Notes under the pieces: model-generated | What the model saw: only the letters and a program-made list of their open reading frames with translations | The model's database searches: none | Told to the model about the DNA's origin: nothing | NCBI GenBank assembly: GCA_010015655.1 | Contig: ML976745.1 | Location: forward strand, 186,102-248,455 | DNA from: Bimuria novae-zelandiae CBS 107.79 | Taxonomy: Eukaryota; Ascomycota; Dothideomycetes; Pleosporales; Didymosphaeriaceae | Length of the DNA stretch: 62,354 bases | Direction of reading: 5' to 3' | Program-made: the position numbers and the translations under genes | Shown: positions 23,007-35,010 of the stretch, piece after piece | Numbering within the stretch: the first letter of the stretch is position 1 | Layout of the letters: each line of letters starts with the position of its first letter

Positions 23007-25219
23007 TGGCGGTGAAGAGTTGCGTTGTGTTCGGCGATGCTATACAAAGTCTGTCTGCCACGCGGCATAACAGTGTAAAAAGAATGTCGAGATCCAATCG
23101 CTCAGAATGTCAAAGTGTTTAAGTAAGGGCTGCAGATGTCAAATGTGCAGAATAGTCAAAAGAGAGTGAGTAATGGAAAGGCGCAGTGTACCAGACGGAC
23201 CCAATAGCAAAAGAATGAACGCTATCAAAGCCCAGCACTGCGCGTGGAAAGAAGAAAATGTCAAAAGAGGGAAAAGAACGACAGAGTACAATGAAACGAA
23301 TGCTAAGGGAAATAGAAACGGTAGATCGCGGACGCGGACGCGAGGGTCCATTGGTTTTCTAGAGAGTGTGCGCCTGCGCCTTGAAACTTCGGACTACGGA
23401 CATTGCGATTGGACCCGGTGCAGAGTTGTCGTAGGGCCGATCAGCACCAGGTAGTTCAGACGGAAGCGAGGGCTGATTGGAGTATATTTGGTATACTTGT
23501 GGTGTCATTGAGGCAAAGCTTTCGCTCTTTGGAGTGTGGTGATGACTGACTTGGTTGTTGTGAAGATGAGCAAGCAGGTGGGTCTCGCGTGAACACACAA
23601 CATCAGCATAGCGGTTGAGAATTTCCCTTCACACTCTGAACGGTCGTCATAGGTTCGGTACATTGTCGCGTTGCTCCAGCGGACGCTTCATGATGTCGTC
23701 CCAAGAATCTAGAAAGCATCATGACGTCGAGTGGAGCGAAGCACGCGACTGGCTCCGCTGCGCATCTGTAAGGTACAGATCAAACCCCTGTTGCTTGTAA
23801 GATGCTTGAATGTCCGATTGTGGACACCTGCGAAATGTGATTGGCCAAAAATCCCGAGGATCGATGCCAGTACGAATTAGTGGGGCGAAATGCTGATGGC
23901 CTTACGAACGACTTCGCGTTTGGTCAGCACGATGCGCGAATGGACTGAACTGAGTCGACCTTGGGGAGGCTTGTTGTGCGCCTTATGGAGCTTGATATCT
24001 TAGGTGGAGATTCCAGCGTTGAGCGATGACCTTCTCATAGCTGGCTTAGTGCGGTTGCACAAAAATTTCGCACCAAGTGGAAATTGAGGTTTGGTCGTGT
24101 GCACCACGGAAACTTGTAAGCTTAGGATTCCGCTCGTACAATTGCGCCGTCTTCCTGCTGCGCGGAGGTGAACCGTCTGCGCCGTGGAGATTATCCGTCC
24201 GAGGGGCGCAGCTGCGTCGTTGAGAACCACCCTAAGGCGGACTGGGGCGTAGACCTCTGAAGTATAGAGCGGCTGGGCATTGCACGATACAGCAGATACG
24301 AATGAAATTGAAGTCTGGGGAGATATCATGAAAGTAGGATGAGGATGCGAGAAGTGCGGTCGCTTGCTAGTTCGAGGAACCGCTCCTTTGCACTCTCCAC
24401 ACTACTTTGCCGTGGGTGGAAATCGCGATCGACGCCACACCAAAAACTCGCTTTTCATCTCTGATCCGTTTCAATGTGGTAGATTAATTTCCTAGCTTAG
24501 TTGGTCATACAAAAGATTCGTTCGCCGTGGCCAGATTTCCATGGGAAGGTTGTTGTGGGTGTTGTTAATGTAATGTCGTGCATGCGAAACCAGGCATTGT
24601 ATCATTGCTATAGCACTGTCGAATTGGCAAGTATGCTGTATGTCTTCAAATTTTTGAATATGATTCTTAACGTCTAAATGTTTTCATCAATATCCCGGAC
24701 TTCACTATGACACTGCAAGTTGTCGTGGTGTTGCGGCGCGGTCGTGATTGCAAGAATGGCCGGAAATGGCAGCGTCGAATGCACCCAAGCTCTCATGTAA
24801 TTTCAAACGACCACGCATTCATTGAGTGCATTTCACAGTGTATAAATCGCGACAAGAAGTGGGCGGTCGATTTTGCGGCTGGCTCATGTTCTAGCTCGGC
24901 CTCGCTTAATTACTATTTCTATAATTAGAAAGGGGCGCCTGATTGAGTAGTGTTACCAAGGAAGGAGCAAGTCAAACCTATAAACTAGAGATTTAAACCA
25001 AATCTAAACGAAGCCGTGCGACAGTTTTCGAAGAGAATTCGACCGGAAGCTATGACGTTGGTGGGCAGATACGCTTGGTGCGGCTGCTGTGCAAGTCATG
25101 AACGGGAAGGATGAAAGCGGCCGTACCGGGGGCCAACAAAGAGAGTTCTGCTTTTTAAATGATCCCAAGCCCGCTGTTGTTCTGCCGTCAGCTAGACTGC
25201 TTGCACGACAGCTACAACA
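23007..25219. other. Long intergenic stretch, no gene seen
   Basis: About 2.2 kb without a recognisable coding region on either strand. The open frames are short and lack protein-like bias. It lies between two divergent genes and presumably holds their promoters. Sequence composition is ordinary, with no sign of RIP. Confidence 0.55.
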
Positions 25220-25630
25220 ATGTCCTCCAAATCACTCTTTACCGAGAAGGAAATACTTCTTCCAGTCACCGAGCCCGTGCCGGCTCCAGAGCGAGATTCG
25301 TGTGCGAACAGCAAGCTCGAAACGACTCTCTTCTATGTATGCATCGCAACGTTGCTATTTCTCTTCGGTTCTCTCTACTACAAGGACTCACTCCCTCCAC
25401 TGGGGCCGCTCGCATCTACTCTGCAGCTGCTGCACGCGGGAATGCTGTCATCGATCTGGGCGAGCCTTCCAGCGCCCGCAATGCTATTCGTCTGTGCACC
25501 GTACTTCGCTGAGCGCTCCATGGTCACGATGGTCCGATATTGGATATACCTGCTCTACATCATCGGGGTGGCAGTGGGCGCTTTGGTATTCGGGAGTGAA
25601 GCCAACGCGATGGAGTGCGCGATGCCCTGA
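25220..25630 (+). CDS. Small multi-pass membrane protein, unknown function
   Basis: 136 residues from an ATG in good context (ACAATGTCC). Hydrophobic segments lie at about residues 35-52 (FYVCIATLLFLFGSLYY), 60-92 and 107-128 (YWIYLLYIIGVAVGALVFG), so about three membrane spans. The N-terminus is short and polar. I do not recognise the family. The hydrophobic periodicity and start context support a real gene, but it could also be one exon of a longer gene. It lies about 220 bp upstream of the ArgJ gene on the same strand. Confidence 0.55.
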   Translation: MSSKSLFTEKEILLPVTEPVPAPERDSCANSKLETTLFYVCIATLLFLFGSLYYKDSLPPLGPLASTLQLLHAGMLSSIWASLPAPAMLFVCAPYFAERSMVTMVRYWIYLLYIIGVAVGALVFGSEANAMECAMP

Positions 25631-25713
25631 GGCTGGAGGATGTGGATCGACGTCGATGGGGCGCTTTTGGTTAGCGCGAGGCCGATAAGCGGAGAGATAT
25701 TTTGAAGCTGCCA

Positions 25714-25765
25714 TGACTCTGAGCTACTTGCCGCGCAGGGCGTGGAGGATCAATTGAACGAGTCA
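25714..25765. promoter_or_regulatory. Two TGACTC half-sites upstream of arg7 (possible Cpc1/Gcn4 sites)
   Basis: TGACTC occurs at 25714-25719 on the plus strand and at 25760-25765 on the minus strand, 85-136 bp before the ArgJ ATG. Fungal amino-acid genes are commonly under cross-pathway control through TGASTCA. These are six-of-seven matches, so the call is tentative. Confidence 0.3.
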
Positions 25766-25849
25766 CGTCTTGGGCGAGGATAAAAGGCGTTAGGTGTGTA
25801 TAGCTTTGAGCTTCAGCATAGCAATTGAGCTGACCCTCTGTAGTCAACA

Positions 25850-27238
25850 ATGGCCCTCGCACGCTCAAATGCCCGCTGGCTCACCCGCACCCGAGCCTTC
25901 ACTGGCCAGGTGCGCGCCTACTCGGCACCTGGCGATGGCACCATTCCGGCTTCTAAGAAGAAGTATATACCCACCTCTGGTACCTATCCGCTAGGGTTCA
26001 AGGCCGGCAGTGCCCACGTGGGTGTCAAGCCCTCCAACACACGGTTAGACGACCTCGCACTCATAGCATCGGATACACCATGTGCAGCCGCAGCTGTCTT
26101 CACGACGAACAAGTTCCAGGCAGCGCCTGTGACCGTGAGCAGGGACATGCTGAAGAAGAGGAACGGCAACGGTGTCAGGGCAGTTGTAGTCAACTCGGGC
26201 TGTGCCAATGCGGTGACAGGCAAAGGCGGCATCCAAGACGCTGTGAGGATGGGCTTGGAGACGGACAAATGTTTCAGCAACGATAGCAACGGCGAGGACG
26301 ATGGACAGGGAAGCAGGAGCATCGTCATGAGTACCGGAGTTATTGGCCAGCGCTTGCCCATCGACAGGATCGTGTCAAAAGTACCGGATGCGTACTACAA
26401 GCTGGGCGACACGCACGAGCACTGGCTGGGCGCGGCGAAGGCGATATGCACCACCGACACCTTTCCGAAGCTAGTCTCGATGACGTTCACACTACCGGGT
26501 AGCCAGGAGGAATACCATATTGCGGGCATGACCAAGGGTGCCGGCATGATCCACCCAAACATGGCAACTCTGCTGGGTATCATTTGTACCGATGCACCCG
26601 TCTCAGCACCACTCCTTCAGAACGCACTCACAGAGGCCATCACCAAGTCTTTCAACAGCATATCCATTGACGGTGATACGTCAACGAACGACACCGTTGC
26701 TATCCTCGCGAATGGCGCGGCAGGCGGGCAGGACATCACGTCGGCTTCTTCAAAGGAGTTCCAAGCGTTCAAAGCAACACTCACCGACTTCGCCATTGAT
26801 CTCGCAAAGCTAGTCGTCCGCGACGGCGAAGGCGCCACGAAATTTGTGACCATTCGCGTTACAAACGCCAAGTCGTACGAAGAAGCGAAGCAGGTTGGAA
26901 ACTCCATCGCCCGCTCGCCGCTCGTCAAGACGGCGCTCTATGGCAAGGACGCGAACTGGGGCCGCATCCTCTGCGCTACAGGCTATGCGGGCGTCGATTC
27001 TGTTATACCCGAGCAGACTAGCGTGAGCTTCATTCCCACTGATGGCAGTGAAGAGCTGAAGCTGCTGGTGAGGGGCGAGCCGGAGCTGGTAGACGAGGAG
27101 CGCGCAGCGAAGATCCTAGAGGCGGAGGATCTGGAGATCAAGGTGCAGTTGAGCGAGAAGTACGAGGCTGAGGCTACGGTTTGGACGTGCGATTTTTCGC
27201 ATGAGTATGTCACGATTAATGGGGATTATAGGACGTAA
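25850..27238 (+). CDS. arg7: Mitochondrial bifunctional ornithine acetyltransferase / N-acetylglutamate synthase (ArgJ)
   Basis: Intronless, 462 residues. It transfers acetyl from N-acetylornithine to glutamate, closing the arginine acetyl cycle. The basic, acid-free N-terminus ([17 protein letters not shown]) is a plausible mitochondrial presequence. The precursor self-cleaves at the conserved Ala-Thr of [15 protein letters not shown], between about residues 239 and 240, exposing the Thr nucleophile; the motif is intact. Other hallmarks are [43 protein letters not shown] and [17 protein letters not shown]. The length matches fungal orthologues. The ATG at 25850 is in strong context (AACAATGG). 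Confidence 0.95.
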   Translation: MALARSNARWLTRTRAFTGQVRAYSAPGDGTIPASKKKYIPTSGTYPLGFKAGSAHVGVKPSNTRLDDLALIASDTPCAAAAVFTTNKFQAAPVTVSRDMLKKRNGNGVRAVVVNSGCANAVTGKGGIQDAVRMGLETDKCFSNDSNGEDDGQGSRSIVMSTGVIGQRLPIDRIVSKVPDAYYKLGDTHEHWLGAAKAICTTDTFPKLVSMTFTLPGSQEEYHIAGMTKGAGMIHPNMATLLGIICTDAPVSAPLLQNALTEAITKSFNSISIDGDTSTNDTVAILANGAAGGQDITSASSKEFQAFKATLTDFAIDLAKLVVRDGEGATKFVTIRVTNAKSYEEAKQVGNSIARSPLVKTALYGKDANWGRILCATGYAGVDSVIPEQTSVSFIPTDGSEELKLLVRGEPELVDEERAAKILEAEDLEIKVQLSEKYEAEATVWTCDFSHEYVTINGDYRT

Positions 27239-27942
27239 AGGTTCGAGCTTGAGTCACATAGTGTCCTGTAGGATCGTGTGCAAGGCTGATTATCAGTCAG
27301 TGGTCCAAACCATTGAAGATATCCCACAGAGCTTTATATGCTCTTTGCGGTCACGAGTCTAAAAAATTTGTGAATCATCGCGTCAATTGCCTTGTTGTGT
27401 TCTTTTTCTTTCTAGACTCGTCAGGCTGACTGCTTAATGCGCGTGTTACAATGCACCCCCGCCTTCCCCATGCACTGTCTGTTGCGGCAGGCGCCACCGC
27501 AGCACATGCGAGGCGTTCTTCGATCGCAGGACACTCGTCACTCTATTACAAGCCGAACCCAGCTTTCGTTCATTGCGTACACCTTGCCGAGGTCCCTCAC
27601 TGCGTCATCATTTCTGAATGTAATATTTAGGAGTAGTTTTTGTTCGTCAACCACGCCGAAACCGAGGAGGCAGCTCACCGCAAACACCGAATCCTTCACC
27701 ATCTTCCGGTTAAACCGGGTTTGCGATTCGAAGGCCGTAGCCGAGATGCAGAGCTCAGCTAGAGATGGTACTTAGCGAGCTGGCATTGAACTGCCTCACA
27801 ACACTGCGGACGCCCCCCACAGCATTGCTGCACGTGTACCTTTGCTCACGTAGCTGCCTGCAATTGCTTAAAGGTAGGGAGCTGCCCCTCGCCACTAGGC
27901 CGACTTCGTTTTCCAACGCTTGATTCCAGACCCTAACCCACC
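27239..27942. other. Intergenic; boundary of the accessory block
   Basis: No gene seen. This marks the change from well-conserved housekeeping genes to the degraded accessory genes on the right. Base composition is still ordinary. Confidence 0.55.
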
Positions 27943-30900
27943 ACGGAATCCGCATCTGCCTTTGCCCTGGCGGCGAGCATTCTGCAGGTCGTGGACTTCT
28001 CCAGGAATCTGCTGTTGACGGGGTATCAGCTTTATCAGCACCGATCTACGCTTCGTCATTCAGACTTCATGCTTGTCGCTGATAACCTCAGTTTGTTGAA
28101 CGACAAGATCAAAGCATTTGCGCGCCCGGATTTATTAGTTTCAGGGTCACTTGCAGCAGAGAATCAGGTAAGTATTGAGCATATGTATTTCGAGTATATA
28201 TATTTTTGGGTTGAGCTACGACTAAGGTCGGTCCAGGCATTGGAGAACCTTGCAGGTAAACTTGGACAAGTCGCCGATGAGCTGACCCTCGTGCTACACT
28301 GGGTTCGTTTGAAAGGGGATGTGACCATGTTCAAAAGCTTCACGCAAGCGATTCTCACCATGTGGAACAAGAGCAGAATCGATGAAACAATGCAGCTTCT
28401 GGAAAGTATTCGAGAAGCAGTTCCGTTCCATCTTGTTGTCTCGATGGTTGGGAAAGTGGACAGAATCCAAGTCAAAGCCGACGCATCTCTGCAATCTCTC
28501 GACAATGTTACCAAGGTGATAGTAGACTCCATTCTTCAGGGTCAAACAGATCTAGCCGCCATGATTTCTGCGCAAACACTCAGATCAATCGAGCGAGAAG
28601 ATGCTAGGGACGCCACAGCGACGCAAAGACATAACGAAGTCTCGGCTAAGCTTGATCAGTTAACACAGCATACAGATGTGGACCTAGGAAACACTAGCAC
28701 CACTAAAGAAGAAAGGCAACGCATTATTCTCTATCACATCTAACGCTCCTTAGACTTCTCCAGGCAAGAGGATCGTTTCGATATTATCAAACCTGCACAC
28801 GAAGCAACTTTGGAGTGGGTTTTCGAAGACGCCCACAAGACACACACCCCATGGGACAGCTTTAAACATTGGCTGCACAACAAAGCAGGTCTTTATTGGA
28901 TTACTGGCAAGGCAGGGTCGGGAAAGTCGACGCTTGTGAAATTTCTAGATAAAGACCACAGATTGAGAGCATCTCTAGCCCGTTTGGCTAGCAACGCACC
29001 ATTAATCGTCGCTTCGTATTATTCCTGGAACCCAGGGGATATCCTGCAAAAATCACAAGAGGGTCTTTTTCGTACTTTCTTGCTCCAGGTGTTCAAACAG
29101 TAACCTACACTTGCGCTTGTGCTTTTTCCGGAAAAGTATGACCCAGCAGCCAGTTGGATCGGGTTCCAACGTTTCATCAGCTTCGTCGGGCGTTTGAGAA
29201 ATTGGTGACACAAACAGAGAGGAGCGTGAAAATCCTTCTGGTTATCGATGGTTTGGACGAATTCGAACCCACAGATGCGTCTTACACGGAGCTTGCCGAC
29301 ATGTTCATCATGGTCACACAATCTCCCAACATCAAAGCTATACTATCCAGTAGGGCCCTATCAGCATTCGAAGCATCGTCCGCGGACTACCCAAAACTAC
29401 GTCTTCACCAATTAATCAGAAGTGACATTCAGAAATATGTCGACGACCGGCTGAGTGGCCATGACAGAATCGCAGAACTATCTGACGGTGATGCCGATGG
29501 CGGGCGAGTGTTGATATCCGAAATTGTTTCTGCTTCTTCCGGGGTATTTTTGTGGGTCAGGCTCGTGGTAGGCTTGCTACTCGAAGGATTCCAGAAGGTT
29601 GATGCGCTAGAAGACTTGCGTCGGAAACTCAAAACCATGCCTCGCGACCTGGACGATTTGTTCATGCGGATGCTGCGTCAAATTCCTGAAGAGTACAAGA
29701 TGCAGTCATCCCGAATATTTCAAATAGTTCGGTGCAATGGCGCTCGACCGTGACGAAAGCGCCGGTTCCAACCGGAACCCGATGGATATGTAATGACTGC
29801 ATTCTTGTTGTATTACTCTGAAATGAGCCTGAAACAGAGCGTGAAAGCCTCGATCACCCCAATAACCCGGGAGGAGCAAGCAAGAGTTAACAAAGAAATC
29901 GAAGGGAGATTGAGAAGTCGTTGCGCTGGCCTTTTCGAGCTTTCAACTGCACATGGAGGAGCATTTACAGGGACAAGCACGATTTGCGGGTACAATATCT
30001 TCACCAAAGTGTTGCAGACTGGTTTAGAAGAAACACATATGGGACCAAATCCAGACGCACACAGCACTCACGTCCTTTGATCCTAATATTTCAATCTTAC
30101 AAGCATTAGCGATGCGAATAAAATGGTTGCCAGCCAAAACATTGGCAATGGATAAGTTCATTGTCTTGTGCTCGAAGCCTGTCATAGCCGCTATGGACTT
30201 TGCTCGAAAAGCGGAGCGCTGAACAGGTTAAGCGCAAACTGTCATATTGAATGAACTAGATCAGGTCATGCAAAATACTTTGGTACTTTCGACCATGGAT
30301 ATAGCCCGTCAAAATGCTCTATACAGCGAAGAAGAGGTTGGTTGAGTTGGTGTGGATCGGTAAACCCGCGTTGGTTCCAGCAATGGCACGACGATTTTCG
30401 TGCCTTTACCATTTTACACCGACTGGGCCTCTATGTTAAGGCTACGATTGAGGGACATGGTGACAACTTACCGTACAAGAAGGGGCGTCCATATCTGGAT
30501 TACGCATGCAGATCAACATGTCAAAATGAGTTCTTTCCTTACCAGTCCAGTCGGGGTCGGGAGCCGGATATTATCGAATTCCTTCTTGAGCATGGTGCCG
30601 ATCCGAATGAAAAGTTCGAAGGGGGTAGTACTTGGCAGAAGGCTTTGTCTGATATAGACATCGCCGACGTTCAGTGCGGACCTATCTACTGGGCAGCCTT
30701 TGTTAAGCTCCTCGTACAACACGGTGCGGATCTACGTGAACCCGTAACAATTATGCGGTACGATAGTTCAGGTGCCAGGTACCGTCGTAAGATACCGTTC
30801 AAGGGCCGTGCCAGTGGGGCTATTCGATTTCTTGTCACCGAAGCCGATGAGCCGCTAACTAATGAGGAACGGACACATATCCTGGATCTAGCCAGAGAAA

Positions 30901-31046
30901 TTGAAGAGCTCAAAAAGCTGACCTCCAAGGTTAAAACCAATTGGTTGGCACACCTTAGGTCAAAAGAAAAGCGGCAGTGGTTGAAGAGCAAGAAAGAGGT
31001 GCACAGAAGGAAGTTCAGGAAGACGAAAGACCTCATCGGAGTGTGA
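27943..31046 (+). pseudogene. Decayed NACHT/STAND (NLR-like) gene with N-terminal effector-like domain
   Basis: Fungal STAND proteins of this shape are linked to allorecognition and defence. The N-terminus (ALAASILQVVDFSRNLL) is the common fungal NACHT-associated N-terminal domain. A phase-neutral intron lies at 28168-28236 (GTAAGT...CCAG). The nucleotide-binding core keeps Walker A GKAGSGKS (about 28,907-28,930) and a Walker B-like LVIDGLDEFE near 29,240. The C-terminus at 30,342-31,046 has LLEHGADPN and LVQHGADL ankyrin-like pieces. Damage: the expected start codon position reads ACG (27943). In-frame TAA stops occur at 28741 and 29101, each with the right frame on both sides. Frame changes occur near 29,150, 29,745 and 29,960, where VQYLHQSVADWF is out of frame. 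The gene is inactive as written. Confidence 0.85.
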
Positions 31047-31969
31047 GGCATTCTTTCAAGAATTTTTTCAGCGTTAGAATTTCATGTTTCGCCTGTTCTT
31101 TAGCATTAGATTGGGAGAGGAAAGATATTACACGTCATCAAGCCGGTAGCAGCAAAGTAACCCATCATCAAGCCGATATCAGGTGCCATACGCTCATTGA
31201 TGTAATCGCAGAAAGCAACCGAAGATATGCAAGTCGATTACCCGAAGCCAATGAAACAGTGTCTCTGGGCGGCGGCACCATCGTCTCCCGAAATCTAGGT
31301 CTTGACGTATAGGTCACTGGCGCCGTGCGGCGTGATTTGCAGGTTACCATGCACACAAACGGAAGCAGCTGTGGCGTTTCTACGAACACCAATCCAGATA
31401 ATAGCATCCAGGTCCAGTTTTGGGGCGAGAAGAGACCACGTCGGACGGTCGAAGCCACGTCTGAATTGAAATCGCCGAGCGGCATGGACACCAGACACAT
31501 ATTGGCGACCTTGATACCTCAGTTACGCCAGAGGAAAATACGAATGGTGACCGAGGGGTCATAAATGCCTTGGTCTAATCTGTCTAAACTCGGGAAACAT
31601 CGGTAGATGCTTGTGGAAAGGCACCGTCATTCCACCAAGTACTATTACCGGCGTATCGGAGCTCTGTCTGATTCCAACTCCAATTATGTTTCCATGATCG
31701 AAAGGAAGGAAGATGAAAATACCTAGTCAGTTCGACCTCTTCCACTTCTCGTGGACCTAAAGTTCGGGAAAGCCTACACATCGGTGAGAGATCGGAACGC
31801 ACATGTCTCCTGACACAACGAAAGTAAGAGCCCATGTGAATGGAAAAACGTATTCATTGCCAACGTGGCAGCAACATATCGAGTACGTTACAAAAGAAAA
31901 GGTCTATTACGGTGCAACATTTGAGGTATCATCAGTTCCAAACCCTAGGAAAACTCGTCGATCACCACC
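31047..31969. other. Intergenic, no gene seen
   Basis: A stretch of about 920 bp between the STAND relic and NmrA, without a recognisable product. Open frames on both strands (for example 31168-31500 minus) overlap each other and have no family motif. Confidence 0.5.
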
Positions 31970-32977
31970 TCAACCGCTCTTTGGCCCCTTCTTCCACGCA
32001 CTCTCCTTCTCCAACCACTCGCCGAAGCCCTTGATCTGGGGGTGCATCTTCTTCAGCTCTGGGATCTCAGCACCGTAACCGACATCCCGGAACCATGCAA
32101 ACATGTTGCCCATCTCCTTGACGAGGAAATTGATGATCTTGACGATGAAGCGGTAGGTGGTGGGCAGCTTCTCGCCCGTCTTCTCCCGGTAGATCTTTGC
32201 GTACTCGGCGTAGGTCAGCTCGTCTCCCGCGAGGGAGAGGCTGTTGTTGCGCCATTGCTGCGACTCAGGTTGGAGGAAGGACTGTGCCGCGAAGTGGCCG
32301 ATGTCGCTCTAATCACCATCGTCAGCATACATTCATTCGAAACGCGAATAAGAAGAAAAGGGAAGGAAACATACCGTAGCAATGAGCTGCAGTTTCTGGT
32401 TCGGCCGCAGCGTCATCTCCCAGTCGGTGTTGAACACCTTGCCCAAGAACCCAGGCACCAGATTTTCCATGAAAGCCACAGGGCGCAGGACCGTCCACGT
32501 CATGTCGCTGCCCTTGGTCTTCGCAAAGAGATGTTGCTCGACATTGTGCTTGCTGATGAAATGCGGCACATCAGTGGCCTCCTTCGCGCTCCTTACATTG
32601 CCTCCACGGTCCACGGAAGAGTACACGAAATGGCTGACTCCATTCGCGAGCGAGGCATCCACAAGGGCCTTACCCTGGCGCTCTTCCGTCTTGGTGTTGG
32701 CCTTTCCGCCAAAGGGCGTCTGCACGGAGAAGACGCCCCAGATGGGTACCTTGGTAACGGATTTTGCGTTGCGGAAGACCTCGTCGGGGGTGTCGAGGTT
32801 GCCGGTGACGAGCTTGATGTTCTTTGACTTTTGCGCGAGGGACTGCGCGGAGGGCGACGCGGCGTTGCGGGTTAGCGCGAGGATCTCGAAGTCGGCGTTT
32901 GCGCGTAGGAGCGCGTTGACCACGGAGGAGCCTTGCTTGCCAGTGGCGCCGGTGATGAGGATTGCTCGTGCTGCCAT
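31970..32977 (-). CDS. NmrA-like NAD(P)-binding Rossmann protein
   Basis: Atypical short-chain-dehydrogenase-fold protein of the NmrA/HSCARG family, which in known cases senses NAD(P) rather than catalysing redox chemistry. Two exons on the minus strand, 32375-32977 and 31970-32308, with a 66-nt GTATGT...TTAG intron, give 313 residues. The dinucleotide loop is ILITGATGKQGSSVV at the N-terminus. Later segments are WGVFSVQTPFGGK, HFVYSSVDRGG and WTVLRPVAFMENLVP, typical of the family. The upstream in-frame TTG is ignored in favour of ATG at 32977 (MAARAIL). It is the only undamaged gene between 27.9 and 43.2 kb. Confidence 0.9.
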
Positions 32978-34135
32978 GCTGTTCGACTCCTTCAAAGTCA
33001 AAGTCTAAAGCTGATCGTATGTGGGTGATTGGGATGATGTATCGGATACGATTGTATTCTTTGATGATCGGGATGTAATAAGACTGCTGTAGAGTTCAAG
33101 TAGGTTGTATGTTCAAAGCCGATATTTTCTGACCTCCTCCCCTCCGGATCTAAGCCTCTTTTATACACACCTCCATGTCTTTTCGAAAGGCAGTCCGCAG
33201 CTATCGCAATTGCGTAGCCAGCGAGCATTATCAAACCATCGGGCTCTCGGACTGTGCTGAGAAGTACGCGGAAGCGCGCATTGGTCATTTGTCAGTTAGT
33301 CATGGTTTCGTGCGCCGATGCCCGACTGCCGAGCGCGAAAAGTGACAAAGTAACAAGGGTGAGACAAAGAGGGTTAGGGCTTGGCTGACGCTGTCATGTT
33401 TGCGCGAGATTTAATCTAGAGGCGTCTTAGAGTGTGTCGATCTCAGACCAAGAGCGTGGGCGCGTCGTGCCGTCTCGCGAACTGTACTGTGGTATATATG
33501 CCGTTTTCCTCTGGACTATAGGCAGAGGCTCCGGATCGCAGATCATTCTAGGCTTCAAAACACGTGCCGACATCTGGAGGAAGCAGTGTGGCGGTGCATC
33601 TCCCTAGGTTTCAAAACACGTGCCGAGACAGCAGTGTGGTGGGGATTTGACGAGAAGTTTGGTGTTGACGGACGGAACCGTGGTTCGCAGCGAAGATCGC
33701 ATCCGGATGGCGGAGCTGGCGCACGATCCTTGCGACTCCTTCTTTCGCCCCCGAACTCCCTGTGGAGACCAGGGTAGGTAAATCCGGTACGCTCACAACC
33801 ATGGCCACACCGACTGTTCGAAAGGGCTCTTCTAACCTTTATTTTGGTGTTTCTCTCGTTTTGTGAGCGGATCCCCAGCACGCGATTCCTCGGGGCCGCT
33901 GGGCACCTAGGCACGCTGGAGGCGCGCCTGCAAGACGACGTGTTTGGTACCTCGTACACTCGTGCACTGCCCCACCATGCAGGCGGCCTCCTGAGACTCC
34001 GTACCGCGTACAACGTGGGTGGTAATCAGAGTAATCAGAGTACTCACGTCGACTGGAGACGAAGCGGCGAGCTCCCTAAGCACCAATCTTTAAAAGCCTA
34101 CATCTGTGATTTTGGTCCATGAAGTGTCCCACACT
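32978..34135. other. Intergenic region between two divergent genes
   Basis: About 1.16 kb with no recognisable gene. It contains a short duplicated segment with two CACGTG boxes, listed separately, and a short AATCAGAGTAATCAGAGTA repeat near 34,024. Confidence 0.55.
33548..33639. repeat. Direct repeat of a 23-bp unit containing CACGTG
   Basis: The unit starting CTAGGCTTCAAAACACGTG at 33548-33570 recurs at 33604-33626 with one C/T difference, offset 56 bp. Both are followed by GCAGTGTGG after a short gap. Each copy carries a perfect CACGTG palindrome. Confidence 0.8.
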
Positions 34136-34937
34136 ATGCCAAAGCTCTACTATTTCCAAGCACCGACCTTCACCATCAATCCCGAAAGCGAGACGGCCCC
34201 CAAACTTGGCAGCATCTTCTCTACTCTCGATCGACTCACCACACCACTGAACCAACTCGAACCCGTTCACGTTCCCGAGAACCTGAAAAACAAAAGCGCG
34301 AGCACAGACTTTCACGAAAGCGTAAGAAAAGGCTTCGGTATCTCCGTTGCGCTGAACGCAAACATCGCACGAGGCATCGCAGGAACGACAGACGTGGTTT
34401 ACGCGTTCGCAAGGGACAAAGCCAACATCTATCGTTGCGGACTCCTTGAGACGGAAGAGTTTGAGGCAACAGAGGAGCTTGTACGGGACGCGATCTCCGC
34501 GGCGAAGCGGGTACAAAATGTATTGGAGAATGCGCTTCCTGGAAGGAAGAGAGTGTATATGATTACTGGACTCAAGATTGCAACTGGGTTTAGCACATGG
34601 GCCATCGCTTAGCGTAGGCGTCGAAGGAAGCGCTTTCGGTGCACCGGTTGAAGTTGGACCAAATGTTGAGTTAGCGACGTTGAACACTCGCACAGTATCT
34701 CAGGGAAGGTCACTTAACAAGATTATATTTGCGTATCGAGTTGTCAAGGTGAAGGTCAAACGGGACGGTGAAGCGAAGTTTAAGTACAAGAGCGGTGGGA
34801 AATATGCAGAGGATGACGTGGATAGTGATGAGGAAGAGCCATGGGACATGGAGGCACTATATGAGGAGGATATAGTAAAGGAGTTTCCTAACGCGGTGGA
34901 GCTGGAGATCAAAGAAAGAGCAGAGTTAGTGGCCTAG
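34136..34937 (+). pseudogene. Conserved fungal protein of unknown function, frameshifted
   Basis: Starts MPKLYYFQAPTFTINPESE at 34136. I recall this as a conserved, uncharacterised family in Pezizomycotina but know no name or role. Recognisable segments are GKGFGISVALNANIARG-like, RKRVYMITGLKIATGF, EGSAFGAPVEVGPNVE and FAYRVVKVKVKRDGEAK, then an acidic tail (DDVDSDEEE). The first frame stops at 34610-34612. The second frame picks up at about 34,594 (AHGPSLSVGVEG) and runs to 34937. No GT-AG intron of plausible length bridges them, so a one-base indel near 34,590 is the simplest reading. A sequencing error would make it a normal gene of about 266 residues. Confidence 0.65.
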
Positions 34938-35010
34938 AATTGCCTGTGGAAAGAACCAGCTGGACTGGAATACTCCGCCCAGTTTCTGAATATACATGAG
35001 GATTTTATTC

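Noticed and set aside
32042..33008. Long plus-strand open frames of 261 and 208 codons
   Set aside because: Antisense to the two exons of the well-supported NmrA-like gene.
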